Counted from the stretch's first letter, positions 48,018-57,784 are shown. The stretch is 64,000 nucleotides of DNA from Kaistella carnis (GCF_003860585.1 NZ_CP034159.1:1922001-1986000); one strand, 5' to 3'. Notes: a model not told the origin generated them from the sequence alone. Program-made: numbers and translations.

Positions 48018-49167
48018 AATCTATCATTTTTGCGAAGATGAAAAATTTATAAATTCGGGCTATGCGCAGTTTGAAGAATTATATCCCGAGCAAAACCATT
48101 TCTATATTTATAATTTAAATGAATCTATCCCAAAACACATTCATTTAAATTCTCGATTTACCATCATTGATAATTTAAAAAAAACCATAGAAGAACTCCC
48201 TGAGAAAAGCATCATAATATTCCATAGCTTACCCCAAAATATCATCGAGCATTTAAAATTTCTACCAAAAAAAGCAATAACAGTCGGATTATTTTTTGGC
48301 TTTGAAGTGTACAATGACCCCTTTCTATATTCCGAAAACAAAGCACTTTCACCCCTTACCAAATTATATTTTGCAGATAAAAGTTTAACCTTTAAGAAAA
48401 AACTAAAAGAGAAAATTTGGCCAATTTACAGAATCGTAAAAAAAGATCTTTATCTTACGCAAAGAGAAAGAAAGATAAATGCCTTAAGAAGACTAGACTA
48501 CTTTGGAACATCATTCAAAGAAGAGCACGTGATGATTCAAAAATTATTGGGTTTAAAAAGACCAGTGTTTAATTTTTGGTATTATCCACTGGAAAAGATT
48601 CTTGAAACCGATGCCCCTATTAATTTGAATAAATCAAAAGTAATGATTGGAAATTCAGGCTTTAAAACAAACAACCATCTTGATGTTTTTAAGCGTCTGA
48701 GTGAACTTAAAATAAAAAATAAAGAAATCTTTAGCCCCGTTTCATATGGTGATCAAAAGTATATTTCTGCGATTAGGGAGAAAGCTCTTATTCCCGGGAA
48801 TACGTTTGCGTTCATGGAGGATTTTATGAGTTTACAAGATTACCAAAACGTATTAGATGATGTTCAAGTAGCAATTTTAAACACCCGTCGGCAACAAGCC
48901 GTTGGGAATATAATAGCATTAATCTATGCAGGCGCTAAAGTTTTTATAAGTGAAAGAAGTACGTTCTTTCATTACCTAAAGAGAAATAAAATAAAAGTTT
49001 TCTCCTACGAAAAAGATTTACTTTCACACCATTTCGACACCGCTTTTTCTCAAAAAGAGATAGAATATAACAGAACAATTCTCACTAAGATTTTTAGTAG
49101 TGAAACTTTAAAAAAAGAACTTAAAAAATCTGTTGAAGAAGTGTTTTCAGATTTGAAAAAAAAATGA
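48010..49167 (+). CDS. GT56-like 4-acetamido-4,6-dideoxygalactosyltransferase (WecF family)
   Basis: Glycosyltransferase related to the Fuc4NAc transferase of enterobacterial common antigen synthesis. The 385 residues contain the family region GNSGFKTNNHLDVFKRL, FSPVSYGD and NTRRQQAVGNIIALIYAG. The start at ATG 48010 lies inside the end of rffA, which makes the nucleotide sugar. No membrane segment. Homology is clear in the C-terminal half and weaker in the first 200 residues, so the acceptor may differ from that of WecF. Confidence 0.8.
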   Translation: MPEIYHFCEDEKFINSGYAQFEELYPEQNHFYIYNLNESIPKHIHLNSRFTIIDNLKKTIEELPEKSIIIFHSLPQNIIEHLKFLPKKAITVGLFFGFEVYNDPFLYSENKALSPLTKLYFADKSLTFKKKLKEKIWPIYRIVKKDLYLTQRERKINALRRLDYFGTSFKEEHVMIQKLLGLKRPVFNFWYYPLEKILETDAPINLNKSKVMIGNSGFKTNNHLDVFKRLSELKIKNKEIFSPVSYGDQKYISAIREKALIPGNTFAFMEDFMSLQDYQNVLDDVQVAILNTRRQQAVGNIIALIYAGAKVFISERSTFFHYLKRNKIKVFSYEKDLLSHHFDTAFSQKEIEYNRTILTKIFSSETLKKELKKSVEEVFSDLKKK

Positions 49168-49180
49168 TTAATTTATCTCT

Positions 49181-50119
49181 ATGATTAATAAAGGTTTAGT
49201 TTCGATCATCATTCCCACCTTCAACCGTGCTGATCTTTTGGTTGAAACATTGGATTCAATTATTGAGCAAACTTACAAAAACTGGGAATGTTTGGTTATA
49301 GATGATGGAAGCACCGATCATACTGAAGATATAATTTCGCATTATTCAACAATTGATCCGAGAATTATATATTACAAAAGACCACCTATTTATGCGAGCG
49401 GGGGAAATGGTGCACGTAATTACGGTTTAGATCTAGCAAAAGGAGAATATATAAATTGGTTTGACAGCGATGATATAATGCTCCCAAACTTTTTAAACGA
49501 ACACTTATCTCTTTTAATTAACTCAGCTTTTTCTTTCAGCGTGTGTAAATGTAACCAGTTTAGCACGAAGCAAAGTGAAGCAAAAGATTTTGTAATTAAC
49601 GAGATTAAAAGCGATAACCCACTTTTAGATTATATTTCAGATAAAATTAAAGTGATGACGCCATCATCAGTTTTTAAGACTGAATTTATAAAATCTAACG
49701 CATACCGGTTTAATGAAAAGCTGAAAGCAGCTCAAGAATGGGAATTTTACATTAGAGTATTTGCTGACTTTGATCAGTACGAGACTATTGATAAACAATT
49801 AGTTTCTCTGCGACAACATCCTGATGGAATGTCTTACAATTCAAAAATACTGTATGATCGAACGTACAATTATATCTGCGCCAGAAAAATCGTAAAATCT
49901 TTTTTAGAGAGAAAAGGAAAATACAGTTCTAATATTGATATTATTTTCCAAGATTTTGGAAAAAAATATATTCCAATTCTGATTATGGGTAAAAAATATA
50001 AACTCTTAAATAAAGCAATTTTCACAGGCGGTTTTACCCGATCGAATCTAGTGTCCTTCCTAAGTATCTATTTTTTGATCATCACCAAAAGAAACAAAAG
50101 CAAAACAAGATATATTTAA
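49181..50119 (+). CDS. GT2-family glycosyltransferase
   Basis: A 312-residue GT-A-fold enzyme with VSIIIPTFNRADLLVETLDS at the N-terminus, the nucleotide-binding VIDDGSTDHTED and the metal-binding triad NWFDSDDIM near residue 90. It lacks membrane segments and probably acts at the inner face of the membrane on lipid-linked glycan. It follows the GT56-type gene by 13 bp. Sugar and acceptor cannot be inferred. Confidence 0.85.
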   Translation: MINKGLVSIIIPTFNRADLLVETLDSIIEQTYKNWECLVIDDGSTDHTEDIISHYSTIDPRIIYYKRPPIYASGGNGARNYGLDLAKGEYINWFDSDDIMLPNFLNEHLSLLINSAFSFSVCKCNQFSTKQSEAKDFVINEIKSDNPLLDYISDKIKVMTPSSVFKTEFIKSNAYRFNEKLKAAQEWEFYIRVFADFDQYETIDKQLVSLRQHPDGMSYNSKILYDRTYNYICARKIVKSFLERKGKYSSNIDIIFQDFGKKYIPILIMGKKYKLLNKAIFTGGFTRSNLVSFLSIYFLIITKRNKSKTRYI

Positions 50120-50131
50120 TAAGAAATATAA

Positions 50132-50992
50132 TCACTTATTCCCTATTTTCTTTAAAATTTTATCTTTAAATACTTTTATAGTCCATATAAATGGTAATCC
50201 CGTAAGTGCTTTCATCACAGGTATTCTCCTAGATTTCAAAACAATATCCCAATACGCTTCTGCTAAATACATTTTCTCTTTAGCAGTTGTAGCGTCTAAA
50301 AAATATTCTTGAATTGATAACAATCCATAATTAGGACTCTTCAACATTGATGCATAATGGTTTTGGCTCAGTCCATCTGTAAGATACTCACCATGAACAA
50401 GAACGTGATCTGTTACCAATATCCTATATTTTCTTAATATCGGAAAAAACAAAACTGACTCCTGGCAAAATTTTTCATCAGGAAAAATAGGAAAAGAGAA
50501 ATCGGAGATTACATCCGTTTTAAAACAAAATAACATTTCCCCATAATGCTCCCATTTATAATCACTGACCTTAGATAAACGTTTATTTCCATATTCTTTC
50601 TCGTCATAAATAATTTTATCTGAAAAATGAATAAATGAAAAACCAGCGTAATTTTTATGGTTCGCAATCTCCCGTGAAAGCTGCTCCCAAACTTCCGTCG
50701 CCGTACTTTCAAGATAGTCATCACTATCAATAATACAAAACCATTGAGTATCAGCATACTTTAACCCTTCGTTGACCGCAATATGTTTACCTTTATTTTC
50801 TTGCTTAAAATACCGGATAGGTATTTTATCCTCAGCTTTATAACCTTCAATAAGATCTTGTGTACCATCTGTAGATCCATCATCAACAATTAGCCACACA
50901 AAATTCTTATGATTTTGGGCTTTTAAACTTTCGTATAATTTAGGCAGCGTATAGGCTCTATTGTAAGTAGGAGTAAAAATGGTAAATAGCAT
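50132..50992 (-). CDS. GT2-family glycosyltransferase (inverted block)
   Basis: A 286-residue enzyme of GT-A fold: FTIFTPTYNRAYTLPKLYES, WLIVDDGSTDGTQDL and the DxD-like CIIDSDDYLES. It ends with a basic amphipathic tail, suggesting peripheral membrane binding. It and the next gene lie on the minus strand inside an otherwise plus-strand locus and converge with the upstream GT2 gene 12 bp away. Role in the same polysaccharide is likely. Confidence 0.83.
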   Translation of the reverse strand: MLFTIFTPTYNRAYTLPKLYESLKAQNHKNFVWLIVDDGSTDGTQDLIEGYKAEDKIPIRYFKQENKGKHIAVNEGLKYADTQWFCIIDSDDYLESTATEVWEQLSREIANHKNYAGFSFIHFSDKIIYDEKEYGNKRLSKVSDYKWEHYGEMLFCFKTDVISDFSFPIFPDEKFCQESVLFFPILRKYRILVTDHVLVHGEYLTDGLSQNHYASMLKSPNYGLLSIQEYFLDATTAKEKMYLAEAYWDIVLKSRRIPVMKALTGLPFIWTIKVFKDKILKKIGNK

Positions 50993-51017
50993 ATTGTTAA
51001 GATATTAAAATATTGGT

Positions 51018-52022
51018 TTACCGTTCCCATCTCCACTTGAAAAACCTAAATCCTAAATCAGTAGGTAAACTATTTAATAGATCAGCTTTTTTAATCGATA
51101 ACGGAATTTTTGTTGAGAAGTAATCGCTCCAATGTAAACCTGATAACGTTTTATAATTGCAATAACTTTCCTTCCACAGTTGCTCATCTTTCTTTGCTCG
51201 CCAATTCATCATTAATGTCATAGATTTGTAGCTAATAAGGTATCTTAAAATTAAAGCTTTTCGAATATTGTTGTCTTCTGTTTTTAAGGCCTCATCTACA
51301 TATTTGGCGATTGTAAACCAGTTATTGAAATACTTTCTGTCTCTATTATGAATAATTGATTTTTGATGCAAAAAATAAGTATACGTCACATCTTTATGAA
51401 TCGCAACTTTATTTAGTTTTAAAATCATCTGAAAATTCCACAGCTCATCTTCTGCAAACAAGCCTGGAGTAAAATAAATGCTATTTTTTCTAATGAAATC
51501 TACCAGAAATAATTTGTTTACACTATAAGAAACAAGCTCATTATTTGAAAAAGCTGTCAAAATATTTATATTACCACTGATTAATTTCTCCTCAGAATTT
51601 AATTTAATGCAGATTGAACGTTTACCAGTTTTTAATTCTACACATTCTAATTGAGACATCGTAACTTCGGCACCACTATTCTCAGAGATCACGACTAGTT
51701 TTGAAACACAGTCCCGTGTTATAACGTCATCACTATCAACAAAAAAAATATACTTACCTAAAGCGGTATCAATCCCTTTATTTCTTACCACTGAAAGTCC
51801 TGAATTTTTTGCTAAGTGTATAATTCTCCAATTTTCAAGTTGATGTTTTTGAATGAATTCCTCTGCAATTTGCACACTGTTATCAGGAGTCTGATCATTA
51901 ATCAACGTCACTTCGATATGAGCATAAGTCTGCAACCGAACGGATTCCAGACAGGCTTCCAGGAAATCGGCGCAGTTATAAAGTGGGATGGAGATTGTGA
52001 CTAGGGGATTTATCATTTTCAT
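51018..52022 (-). CDS. GT2-family glycosyltransferase (inverted block)
   Basis: A 334-residue GT-A enzyme: VTISIPLYNCADFLEACLES, TLINDQTPDNSVQI and FFVDSDDVITRDC. The position of D-S-D-D fits the metal-binding site. ATG 52022 is used; ATG 52016 two codons on is an alternative. It is the first gene of the two-gene minus-strand unit, 25 bp from the next, with a divergent region of 190 bp before the plus-strand operon resumes. Confidence 0.83.
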   Translation of the reverse strand: MKMINPLVTISIPLYNCADFLEACLESVRLQTYAHIEVTLINDQTPDNSVQIAEEFIQKHQLENWRIIHLAKNSGLSVVRNKGIDTALGKYIFFVDSDDVITRDCVSKLVVISENSGAEVTMSQLECVELKTGKRSICIKLNSEEKLISGNINILTAFSNNELVSYSVNKLFLVDFIRKNSIYFTPGLFAEDELWNFQMILKLNKVAIHKDVTYTYFLHQKSIIHNRDRKYFNNWFTIAKYVDEALKTEDNNIRKALILRYLISYKSMTLMMNWRAKKDEQLWKESYCNYKTLSGLHWSDYFSTKIPLSIKKADLLNSLPTDLGFRFFKWRWER

Positions 52023-52055
52023 TTTCCCAAAAATACTTAATAATTCCTAAATCCA

Positions 52056-52063
52056 TATCTTTG
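52056..52063 (+). promoter_or_regulatory. TATCTTTG element in the divergent gap
   Basis: Matches TAnnTTTG on the plus strand and may start transcription of the second half of the locus (from 52213) with a leader of about 140 nt. No good TTG at -33 was found. The leader shows no recognisable fold. Confidence 0.4.
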
Positions 52064-52212
52064 CAAGATAGAAAAACAGTAAACGCTACTTTTGTTTTTA
52101 CTGCATTGTATCTAAAAATTACCGACACTCTATTTTTATTTTGTAGATTTTTAGAGTTTACGAGAATAATTGAAGATATAATGAACCATATTTCTGTTAA
52201 TTAAAAAAAACT

Positions 52213-53031
52213 ATGCTATTCTCTATACTTGTTGCACATTACAATAACTTTGAATACTTCAAAGATTTTTATAAAAGCGTTCTCAATCAAACGTACCAGA
52301 ATTTTGAAATCATCATTGTTGATGATTGTTCTACCGATGATTCTTTGCAAAAAATTAAATCGTTAACTGAAAATAACAAAGCCGTAAAGATTTATAAAAA
52401 CGAGATAAATAAAGGAGTAGGTTTTACAAAACGAAAATGTGTAGAATTGGCAAAAGGAGAAATTTGTGGATTCATTGACCCAGATGATGCTGTAGTATCA
52501 GACGCTTTGGAGCTTAGTATCCAAAAATATGTTGATCATCCAAATATTGTTGCAACCTATTCCCAAATCATGTTGTGCGATAATTTACTTACGCCTCAAA
52601 AAATTTATTCTAGAACTAAAAGAATTAAAAATGGTGATCAATATTTTTTTAACATTAATAATGAAGTTTCTCATTTTTTTACATTTCGGCGAGATTTTTA
52701 TTTTAAAACAGATGGCATTAATGAAGAACTTATCGCATCTGAAGATTTCGATCTTTATCTCAAGCTTTACGAAAAAGGAAAATTTGAATTTATTAACAGT
52801 CCTCTATATTATTACAGACAACATTCTAGTGGAGTCTCACAGAATAAACACAGAAAAAAAACAGTTATTGAAAGTTGGAATAAAGTTCTTTTTGATACCT
52901 GCGTAAGAAGAAATATTCATCAATTTGGAAATATTAAAGCATCCACGGATATTAATCTCGCAAAAGTTCTTTTTGAAAGAGAGAATACGTTTAGAAAGAA
53001 ATTAAACAGGTACATCCGTAAAAAATTCTAA
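52213..53031 (+). CDS. GT2-family glycosyltransferase
   Basis: A 272-residue GT-A enzyme: FSILVAHYNNFEYFKDFYKS, IIVDDCSTDDSLQK, FIDPDDAV as DxD-like triad and SEDFDLYLKLYE as a later acidic motif. It ends with a basic stretch. The stop is 3 bp before the ATG of the GNAT gene, showing tight coupling. Sugar specificity unknown. Confidence 0.84.
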   Translation: MLFSILVAHYNNFEYFKDFYKSVLNQTYQNFEIIIVDDCSTDDSLQKIKSLTENNKAVKIYKNEINKGVGFTKRKCVELAKGEICGFIDPDDAVVSDALELSIQKYVDHPNIVATYSQIMLCDNLLTPQKIYSRTKRIKNGDQYFFNINNEVSHFFTFRRDFYFKTDGINEELIASEDFDLYLKLYEKGKFEFINSPLYYYRQHSSGVSQNKHRKKTVIESWNKVLFDTCVRRNIHQFGNIKASTDINLAKVLFERENTFRKKLNRYIRKKF

Positions 53032-53034
53032 TTG

Positions 53035-54081
53035 ATGCGCTATTTCCCACTTTTCTCAGATTCCGGTTTTTCTATCTCGGATGTAACAAAATTTAATAAT
53101 TCTTGTTTTAAAATCCGTCAGAATCATAATGAATATGACCACTTCCGTTTTATTGATAATCCCTTCTCCTCTATCAAATCAGATTTCATATATTGTGTAG
53201 AGAATGATGGTAAATACATTGCCCAAATGCTTACTATGCCGGCACCTCTTTCTTTAAATGAAGAAGTCATTCCTGCCTTTTGGGGGCAGGACTATTATGT
53301 TTTGGAAGAATACCGAAATAAAGGAATAGGAAAAAAGCTAGCCGATTATTATCTTAAAAACGATTACTACATTGCCGTAGGGTTTTCAGAGAAGTCTGCA
53401 AGAATTCATCAGGATAGGGGTGCAAAAGTAATAAGTCATCTCAATTTTTACCTTAAATGGGGATCTATCTTCCATAGGCTGAAATTCTTAACCCAAAGAG
53501 TTTTTCGTATGCCACCAAAAGATATTAAGAGTTATCAATTCCCAGATAATATCGGTAGATTTCAAAGAATAAAGGATGCAGCACAATTAAATTTATCCAC
53601 TTTAAACTGGAATAAGAATGTAATTGAAACACTTAGAGATAAAAGGTATTTCCAATGGCGATTTTTTTATAAACCAGACCGCTATTTTTTCTACATCTCT
53701 TCGTCATCTTTGGATGAAAACCCCACTTATTTTGTGGCAAAACCCTATTTTTATAAAGGAGTAAATTGGTTGAAGATAGTGGACTATCGCTTTAATAATC
53801 ATAAAATAAACGAGTTTACCGCTATATTGATGAGCGCGGAATTATTGAGAAAAAAACTAAAACTTTATGGTACTATAATATCTTCATCTCAAAACATCAC
53901 TGATCAATGGCTCTCCGAGCACTTTTTTACACAGTTCAAGCATGAAGTTGTTCTCACGACATTCCCTTTTAATTTTAAAAATACCCAAGAAACCCACGAT
54001 CATCTGGTTATGAGTTTTGCAGACAGCGACTTGGACATGCATTCTAACTTAGGAAAATTCAACTATGCCGAAGATTATTAA
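53035..54081 (+). CDS. GNAT-family N-acetyltransferase-like protein
   Basis: A 348-residue protein with an acetyl-CoA-binding segment of GNAT type near residue 95 (YRNKGIGKKLADYYL). A second, degenerate GNAT-like half may follow. Start set at ATG 53035; a TTG directly before is in frame. It overlaps the polysaccharide deacetylase by 17 bp, suggesting a coupled acetylation/deacetylation pair acting on an amino sugar. The substrate is not known. Confidence 0.72.
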   Translation: MRYFPLFSDSGFSISDVTKFNNSCFKIRQNHNEYDHFRFIDNPFSSIKSDFIYCVENDGKYIAQMLTMPAPLSLNEEVIPAFWGQDYYVLEEYRNKGIGKKLADYYLKNDYYIAVGFSEKSARIHQDRGAKVISHLNFYLKWGSIFHRLKFLTQRVFRMPPKDIKSYQFPDNIGRFQRIKDAAQLNLSTLNWNKNVIETLRDKRYFQWRFFYKPDRYFFYISSSSLDENPTYFVAKPYFYKGVNWLKIVDYRFNNHKINEFTAILMSAELLRKKLKLYGTIISSSQNITDQWLSEHFFTQFKHEVVLTTFPFNFKNTQETHDHLVMSFADSDLDMHSNLGKFNYAEDY

Positions 54082-54976
54082 TTTTCATGAAATTCATGAT
54101 AAAGACTGGTTTGAAGATACCCTTGATGTGATTCAAGACCTTTATGAAGTGGTACCTTTCTATGAAATTCAAAATTTCTATAATGGAAAAGTAAAGACGA
54201 AAAACATAGCCCACCTCACCGTAGACGATGGGCACATTTCTACTTATTCAATTATTTATCCTGTTTTAAAGAAGAGAGGATTGACGGCATCAATATTTGT
54301 TTCCCCTAAAATTATTGAAGAAGAATCCAACTTTTGGTTTTCTGAAAGCTGTGATTATGATAAAGAGAAATTAATATTTTGTATAGGTGAGATGTTAAAT
54401 ATAAAACCCGAAAATCTTATGGGTATTTATCCACGGTCCTTGATGAAGTTGCTGAGGCTGGATCAAATCTGGAAAATCATAAGATTATATCAAAAAAAAT
54501 TTAATAGCCCCGCTAAGATTAGTCAGTATGTCAACTTAAATCAATTACTTGAAATGGAGAAATCAGGTATTTTTGAAATTGGAGCTCATACCTTGAATCA
54601 CCCCATTTTATCAAATGAAAAGGATGCGACCGCAGAATTTGAAATTACCAAATCTATTACCCGTTTAGGTGAACTGCTCCACAGAAATATCACCACTTTT
54701 GCCTACCCCAATGGAAGTGTAAATTTGGATTTTGGTCCCAGAGAAATTGAGTTTTTAAAGAAATCCGGAGTTAAATATGCCTACTCCTTTGAATTTAAAA
54801 ATTTAAGTCCTAATAATAATTTATTGGCGATTCCACGCTATGGTCTGTATCATGGAAACAAGGACTTCATACGCAATAAACTAAGATATGGAGCACTCTG
54901 GGAACCTGTGAAAAAACAGTTTTTAAATAACGAAGATAAATACAGACGAAAGTTGCAGAAAAAGTTTAGATTGTAG
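54065..54976 (+). CDS. Polysaccharide deacetylase (CE4 family)
   Basis: Predicted metal-dependent de-N-acetylase of 303 residues. CE4 motifs are present: HLTVDDGHISTY (motif 1, with V in place of the usual F), IGAHTLNHPILS (motif 2, two zinc histidines) and TFAYPNGS (motif 3). No signal peptide is visible, so it either acts in the cytoplasm on a precursor or leaves by another route. It starts inside the GNAT gene. Confidence 0.82.
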   Translation: MPKIINFHEIHDKDWFEDTLDVIQDLYEVVPFYEIQNFYNGKVKTKNIAHLTVDDGHISTYSIIYPVLKKRGLTASIFVSPKIIEEESNFWFSESCDYDKEKLIFCIGEMLNIKPENLMGIYPRSLMKLLRLDQIWKIIRLYQKKFNSPAKISQYVNLNQLLEMEKSGIFEIGAHTLNHPILSNEKDATAEFEITKSITRLGELLHRNITTFAYPNGSVNLDFGPREIEFLKKSGVKYAYSFEFKNLSPNNNLLAIPRYGLYHGNKDFIRNKLRYGALWEPVKKQFLNNEDKYRRKLQKKFRL

Positions 54977-55024
54977 CGTTATATAATTATATAAATCACT
55001 AGTTTAGATTTTGAAAACTTAAAC

Positions 55025-56044
55025 ATGACAAGTATTTTAATAAAATCTTTTAACCGACCATATTATCTGGACCGCTGCTTAAAAAGCATTAAGCAAAATG
55101 TTAGCGGCAATTATAAGGTTATTATTTTGGATGATGGAACGCCAGAAAAATATCTGCAGAAAATTCAAGAACTCCATCCGACGATTGAAATTCGAACCTC
55201 ATTACAATATGATGAAAAGATAAATTCAATTCAAAAAAATATCGAATCGGGAACAGAAATCAATGGTTTTAAAATCCCGACTACGCTATGGTATGACAGC
55301 GTAAAAAATGCAGATGACTATGTTCTTGTTACTGAAGATGATGTGTGGTTTACAAAGCCCCTCAACTTATCAGATCTGGAAAACGACATTTCGACCCATG
55401 ATATTTCACTGCTAAAATTAGGTTGGCTTGGAAATCAGATAGACGACAAAGACCTTGAAATAAATCCGATTAATGACAGAATTTCTAAGGTAATTCCTCT
55501 CCATCTTTTTACCGGAAATCAATTTATAATGGATTGTTTTATGTACAACCGATTTAAGTTTTTTACTATTTTATATAAATTAGGTGTCGTGAATAATGAG
55601 ACGCGAAGAAAATATTACGCGCTAAATTCCATTGCAATGGGAATTTATGAGAAAAAATATTGGCTTCATATATGGAAAGATTCGCGGGAAAAAGTGGATG
55701 AAAAACAGCAGCTCAGAAATGCTGCAACTTATTATCATAAAAATAAAAATCCTAATTTCATTGCGAGAACAAAAACCGAAGTTTTAAAAACCACCTTTCA
55801 ATCGTCAGCCACCAATTCTTATCATCAGTATAACATTGATTTTGATGTTAATTACTTTAATCATCTCATCAATAAAGCCTGGTTAGAAGGGAAGTTTGAT
55901 GTGATGCAAAATTTTCCACGAGATTTTTCAATCGATTATTTTACTATTTTCTTAGATTCTACTATTAAAACTGAAGAATTTACCAAATGGGTTGATAGAT
56001 TTAAAGAACAATACCGAAATTTGGGAGCAACTGTCGATGATTAA
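55025..56044 (+). CDS. GT-A-fold glycosyltransferase-like protein
   Basis: A 339-residue protein with SILIKSFNRPYYLDRCLKS and IILDDGTP at the N-terminus. YVLVTEDDVWFTKP around residue 97 is the likely metal-binding acidic cluster. The C-terminal half has no motif that I recognise. It resembles GT2-like transferases that use an EDD rather than DxD site. It is 48 bp after the deacetylase and is part of the locus; specificity is unknown. Confidence 0.7.
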   Translation: MTSILIKSFNRPYYLDRCLKSIKQNVSGNYKVIILDDGTPEKYLQKIQELHPTIEIRTSLQYDEKINSIQKNIESGTEINGFKIPTTLWYDSVKNADDYVLVTEDDVWFTKPLNLSDLENDISTHDISLLKLGWLGNQIDDKDLEINPINDRISKVIPLHLFTGNQFIMDCFMYNRFKFFTILYKLGVVNNETRRKYYALNSIAMGIYEKKYWLHIWKDSREKVDEKQQLRNAATYYHKNKNPNFIARTKTEVLKTTFQSSATNSYHQYNIDFDVNYFNHLINKAWLEGKFDVMQNFPRDFSIDYFTIFLDSTIKTEEFTKWVDRFKEQYRNLGATVDD

Positions 56045-56079
56045 AAAGGGAAATACTATAATCCACATAAGCACACAAA

Positions 56080-57222
56080 ATGTCAAATGACAAAATAAAA
56101 ATACTCTTCCGCCACCGCTCCCTTGAAATGGGCGGCATAGAAATGGTGCTGCTAAATATATTAAACTACCTGGATTATAATAAGTATGAGGTGGTGCTTT
56201 TGCTCAATTACAAACAAGGTGAATTTCTCCATCGTGTACCTACAGAAGTCAAAGTACTATACATTGGTCAGGACAGCGAACTTTCTTCAGAAAATAAATA
56301 TTTGAATTTCATTCAAAAAGCAAAACGAAGGTTGAAATATGCGATTTTTGAAAATTATCCTAAATTTTTCTATAAAAAACACCAGCTTTTAGATTATGAT
56401 TTCGAAGTAGCTTTCAGTCATTACATGTTGAAAGATGTCTACAACAGCCCGAATAAAAAAAGTAAAAAAATATACTGGATTCACGGAGACTTACGAAATT
56501 CCGGTTTCGGCGTTAAACAGAATAATTTATTTGTTGAATTAATGCAAAAATTTGACACTGGAATTTTCGTTTCTAACCATGGCAAAAATATCGTGGAGAA
56601 GCATTGGAATGTTCAGTTAAAAAATGCTCAGGTGATTTACAATCCCTTAGAGATAGATCAAATACTTGCACAAGCGAAAGAACCTGCAGAAGAGCCGTTT
56701 AAAAATATCGACTTTATATCGGTGGGACGATTGTTTTCAGCAAAAGGTTTCAAAGATTTGGTGAAAGCTCATAACCAACTGGTTTGTGAGGGGTACAAAA
56801 TAAAAACAGCTATTATTGGCGAGGGTATTCAGCGTAAAGATTTAGAAATGCTCATTGAAAAATATCATATTGAGGACACTTTCCTACTTTATGGATTTTC
56901 TGAAAATCCAATAAAATACATTAAAGAATCCCGCTACTTCGTGCTTCCATCTTATAGTGAAAGTTACCCAATGGTCATCGGCGAAGCACTTTGTCTTAAC
57001 AAACCCGTTTTATCAACCAACGTAGGAGGAATATCGGAAATGGTTCAAAATAATAGAAATGGATTATTATTTAATCCTGGAAAAGAGGAACTTTATAAAG
57101 TAATAAAATTGGTTTTGGACAATCCTTCTTTAGAGAAAATATTATCTAAACAGGATTCTTTAGTAGAATTGAAAGAAAAAAACAATCGTATATTTCAGCA
57201 ATTAGATCAATTATTTCAATAA
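56080..57222 (+). CDS. GT4-family glycosyltransferase
   Basis: A 380-residue GT-B enzyme: RSLEMGGIEMVLLNIL near the N-terminus (donor/acceptor glycine loop), FISVGRLFSAKGFKDLV opening the second domain, and the E-x7-E region SYSESYPMVIGEALCLNKPV. It is followed after 1 bp by a hexapeptide acyltransferase. It resembles the GT4 gene at 58215 in layout (GG near start, EALCLNKP versus EAITLKKK), which hints at an old duplication. Confidence 0.86.
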   Translation: MSNDKIKILFRHRSLEMGGIEMVLLNILNYLDYNKYEVVLLLNYKQGEFLHRVPTEVKVLYIGQDSELSSENKYLNFIQKAKRRLKYAIFENYPKFFYKKHQLLDYDFEVAFSHYMLKDVYNSPNKKSKKIYWIHGDLRNSGFGVKQNNLFVELMQKFDTGIFVSNHGKNIVEKHWNVQLKNAQVIYNPLEIDQILAQAKEPAEEPFKNIDFISVGRLFSAKGFKDLVKAHNQLVCEGYKIKTAIIGEGIQRKDLEMLIEKYHIEDTFLLYGFSENPIKYIKESRYFVLPSYSESYPMVIGEALCLNKPVLSTNVGGISEMVQNNRNGLLFNPGKEELYKVIKLVLDNPSLEKILSKQDSLVELKEKNNRIFQQLDQLFQ

Positions 57223-57223
57223 T

Positions 57224-57784
57224 ATGAACCTACTCTACCGAATTATTTTAAAAGTTGAAGATATTTTGAAAAGACTGCGCGACAAAGCCTACATTGAAAT
57301 CTGCAAATCCCGCGGTTTGAAAGTTGGCAAAGACGTGATCTTCATTGAAGCACCAAAATTCGGTTCCGAACCGTATTTAATAGAAATTGGCGACCGCACT
57401 AAAATCACAGCAAACTGCACCTTCATCAATCATGATGGGGCAATGTATACGATTCGCTCCATGGAAAAATACCGAGATACAAGAAATTTCGGACGAATAA
57501 AGATTGGCAAAAACTGTTTTATTGGAAACAACTGTACGATTCTTCCAGGTGTTGAAATGGGTGATAACTGCATTTTGGGCGCAGGCTCTGTGCTTAATTC
57601 TTCGATGCCCTCCAATTCTGTTTATGCGGGAACTCCGGCAAAATTCATCTGTACAATTGAACAATACGGCGACAAAGCATTGAAGAACAACGTACTGTAT
57701 CCAAGAGAACTGGAAACTGACCGCCCAAAATTAGACGAATATATTAAAGAATATCTTCCGCATATTTATAAACCCGTAAAATAA
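57224..57784 (+). CDS. Hexapeptide-repeat O-acetyltransferase-like protein
   Basis: A 186-residue left-handed beta-helix protein related to WbbJ/maltose acetyltransferase types. The repeats IKIGKNCFIGNNCTI, GVEMGDNCILGAGSV and the end loop VYAGTPAKFI are clear, with a likely catalytic histidine in FINHDGAM. It probably adds acetyl groups to a sugar of the repeat unit. The gene starts 1 bp after the GT4 stop codon. Confidence 0.82.
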   Translation: MNLLYRIILKVEDILKRLRDKAYIEICKSRGLKVGKDVIFIEAPKFGSEPYLIEIGDRTKITANCTFINHDGAMYTIRSMEKYRDTRNFGRIKIGKNCFIGNNCTILPGVEMGDNCILGAGSVLNSSMPSNSVYAGTPAKFICTIEQYGDKALKNNVLYPRELETDRPKLDEYIKEYLPHIYKPVK

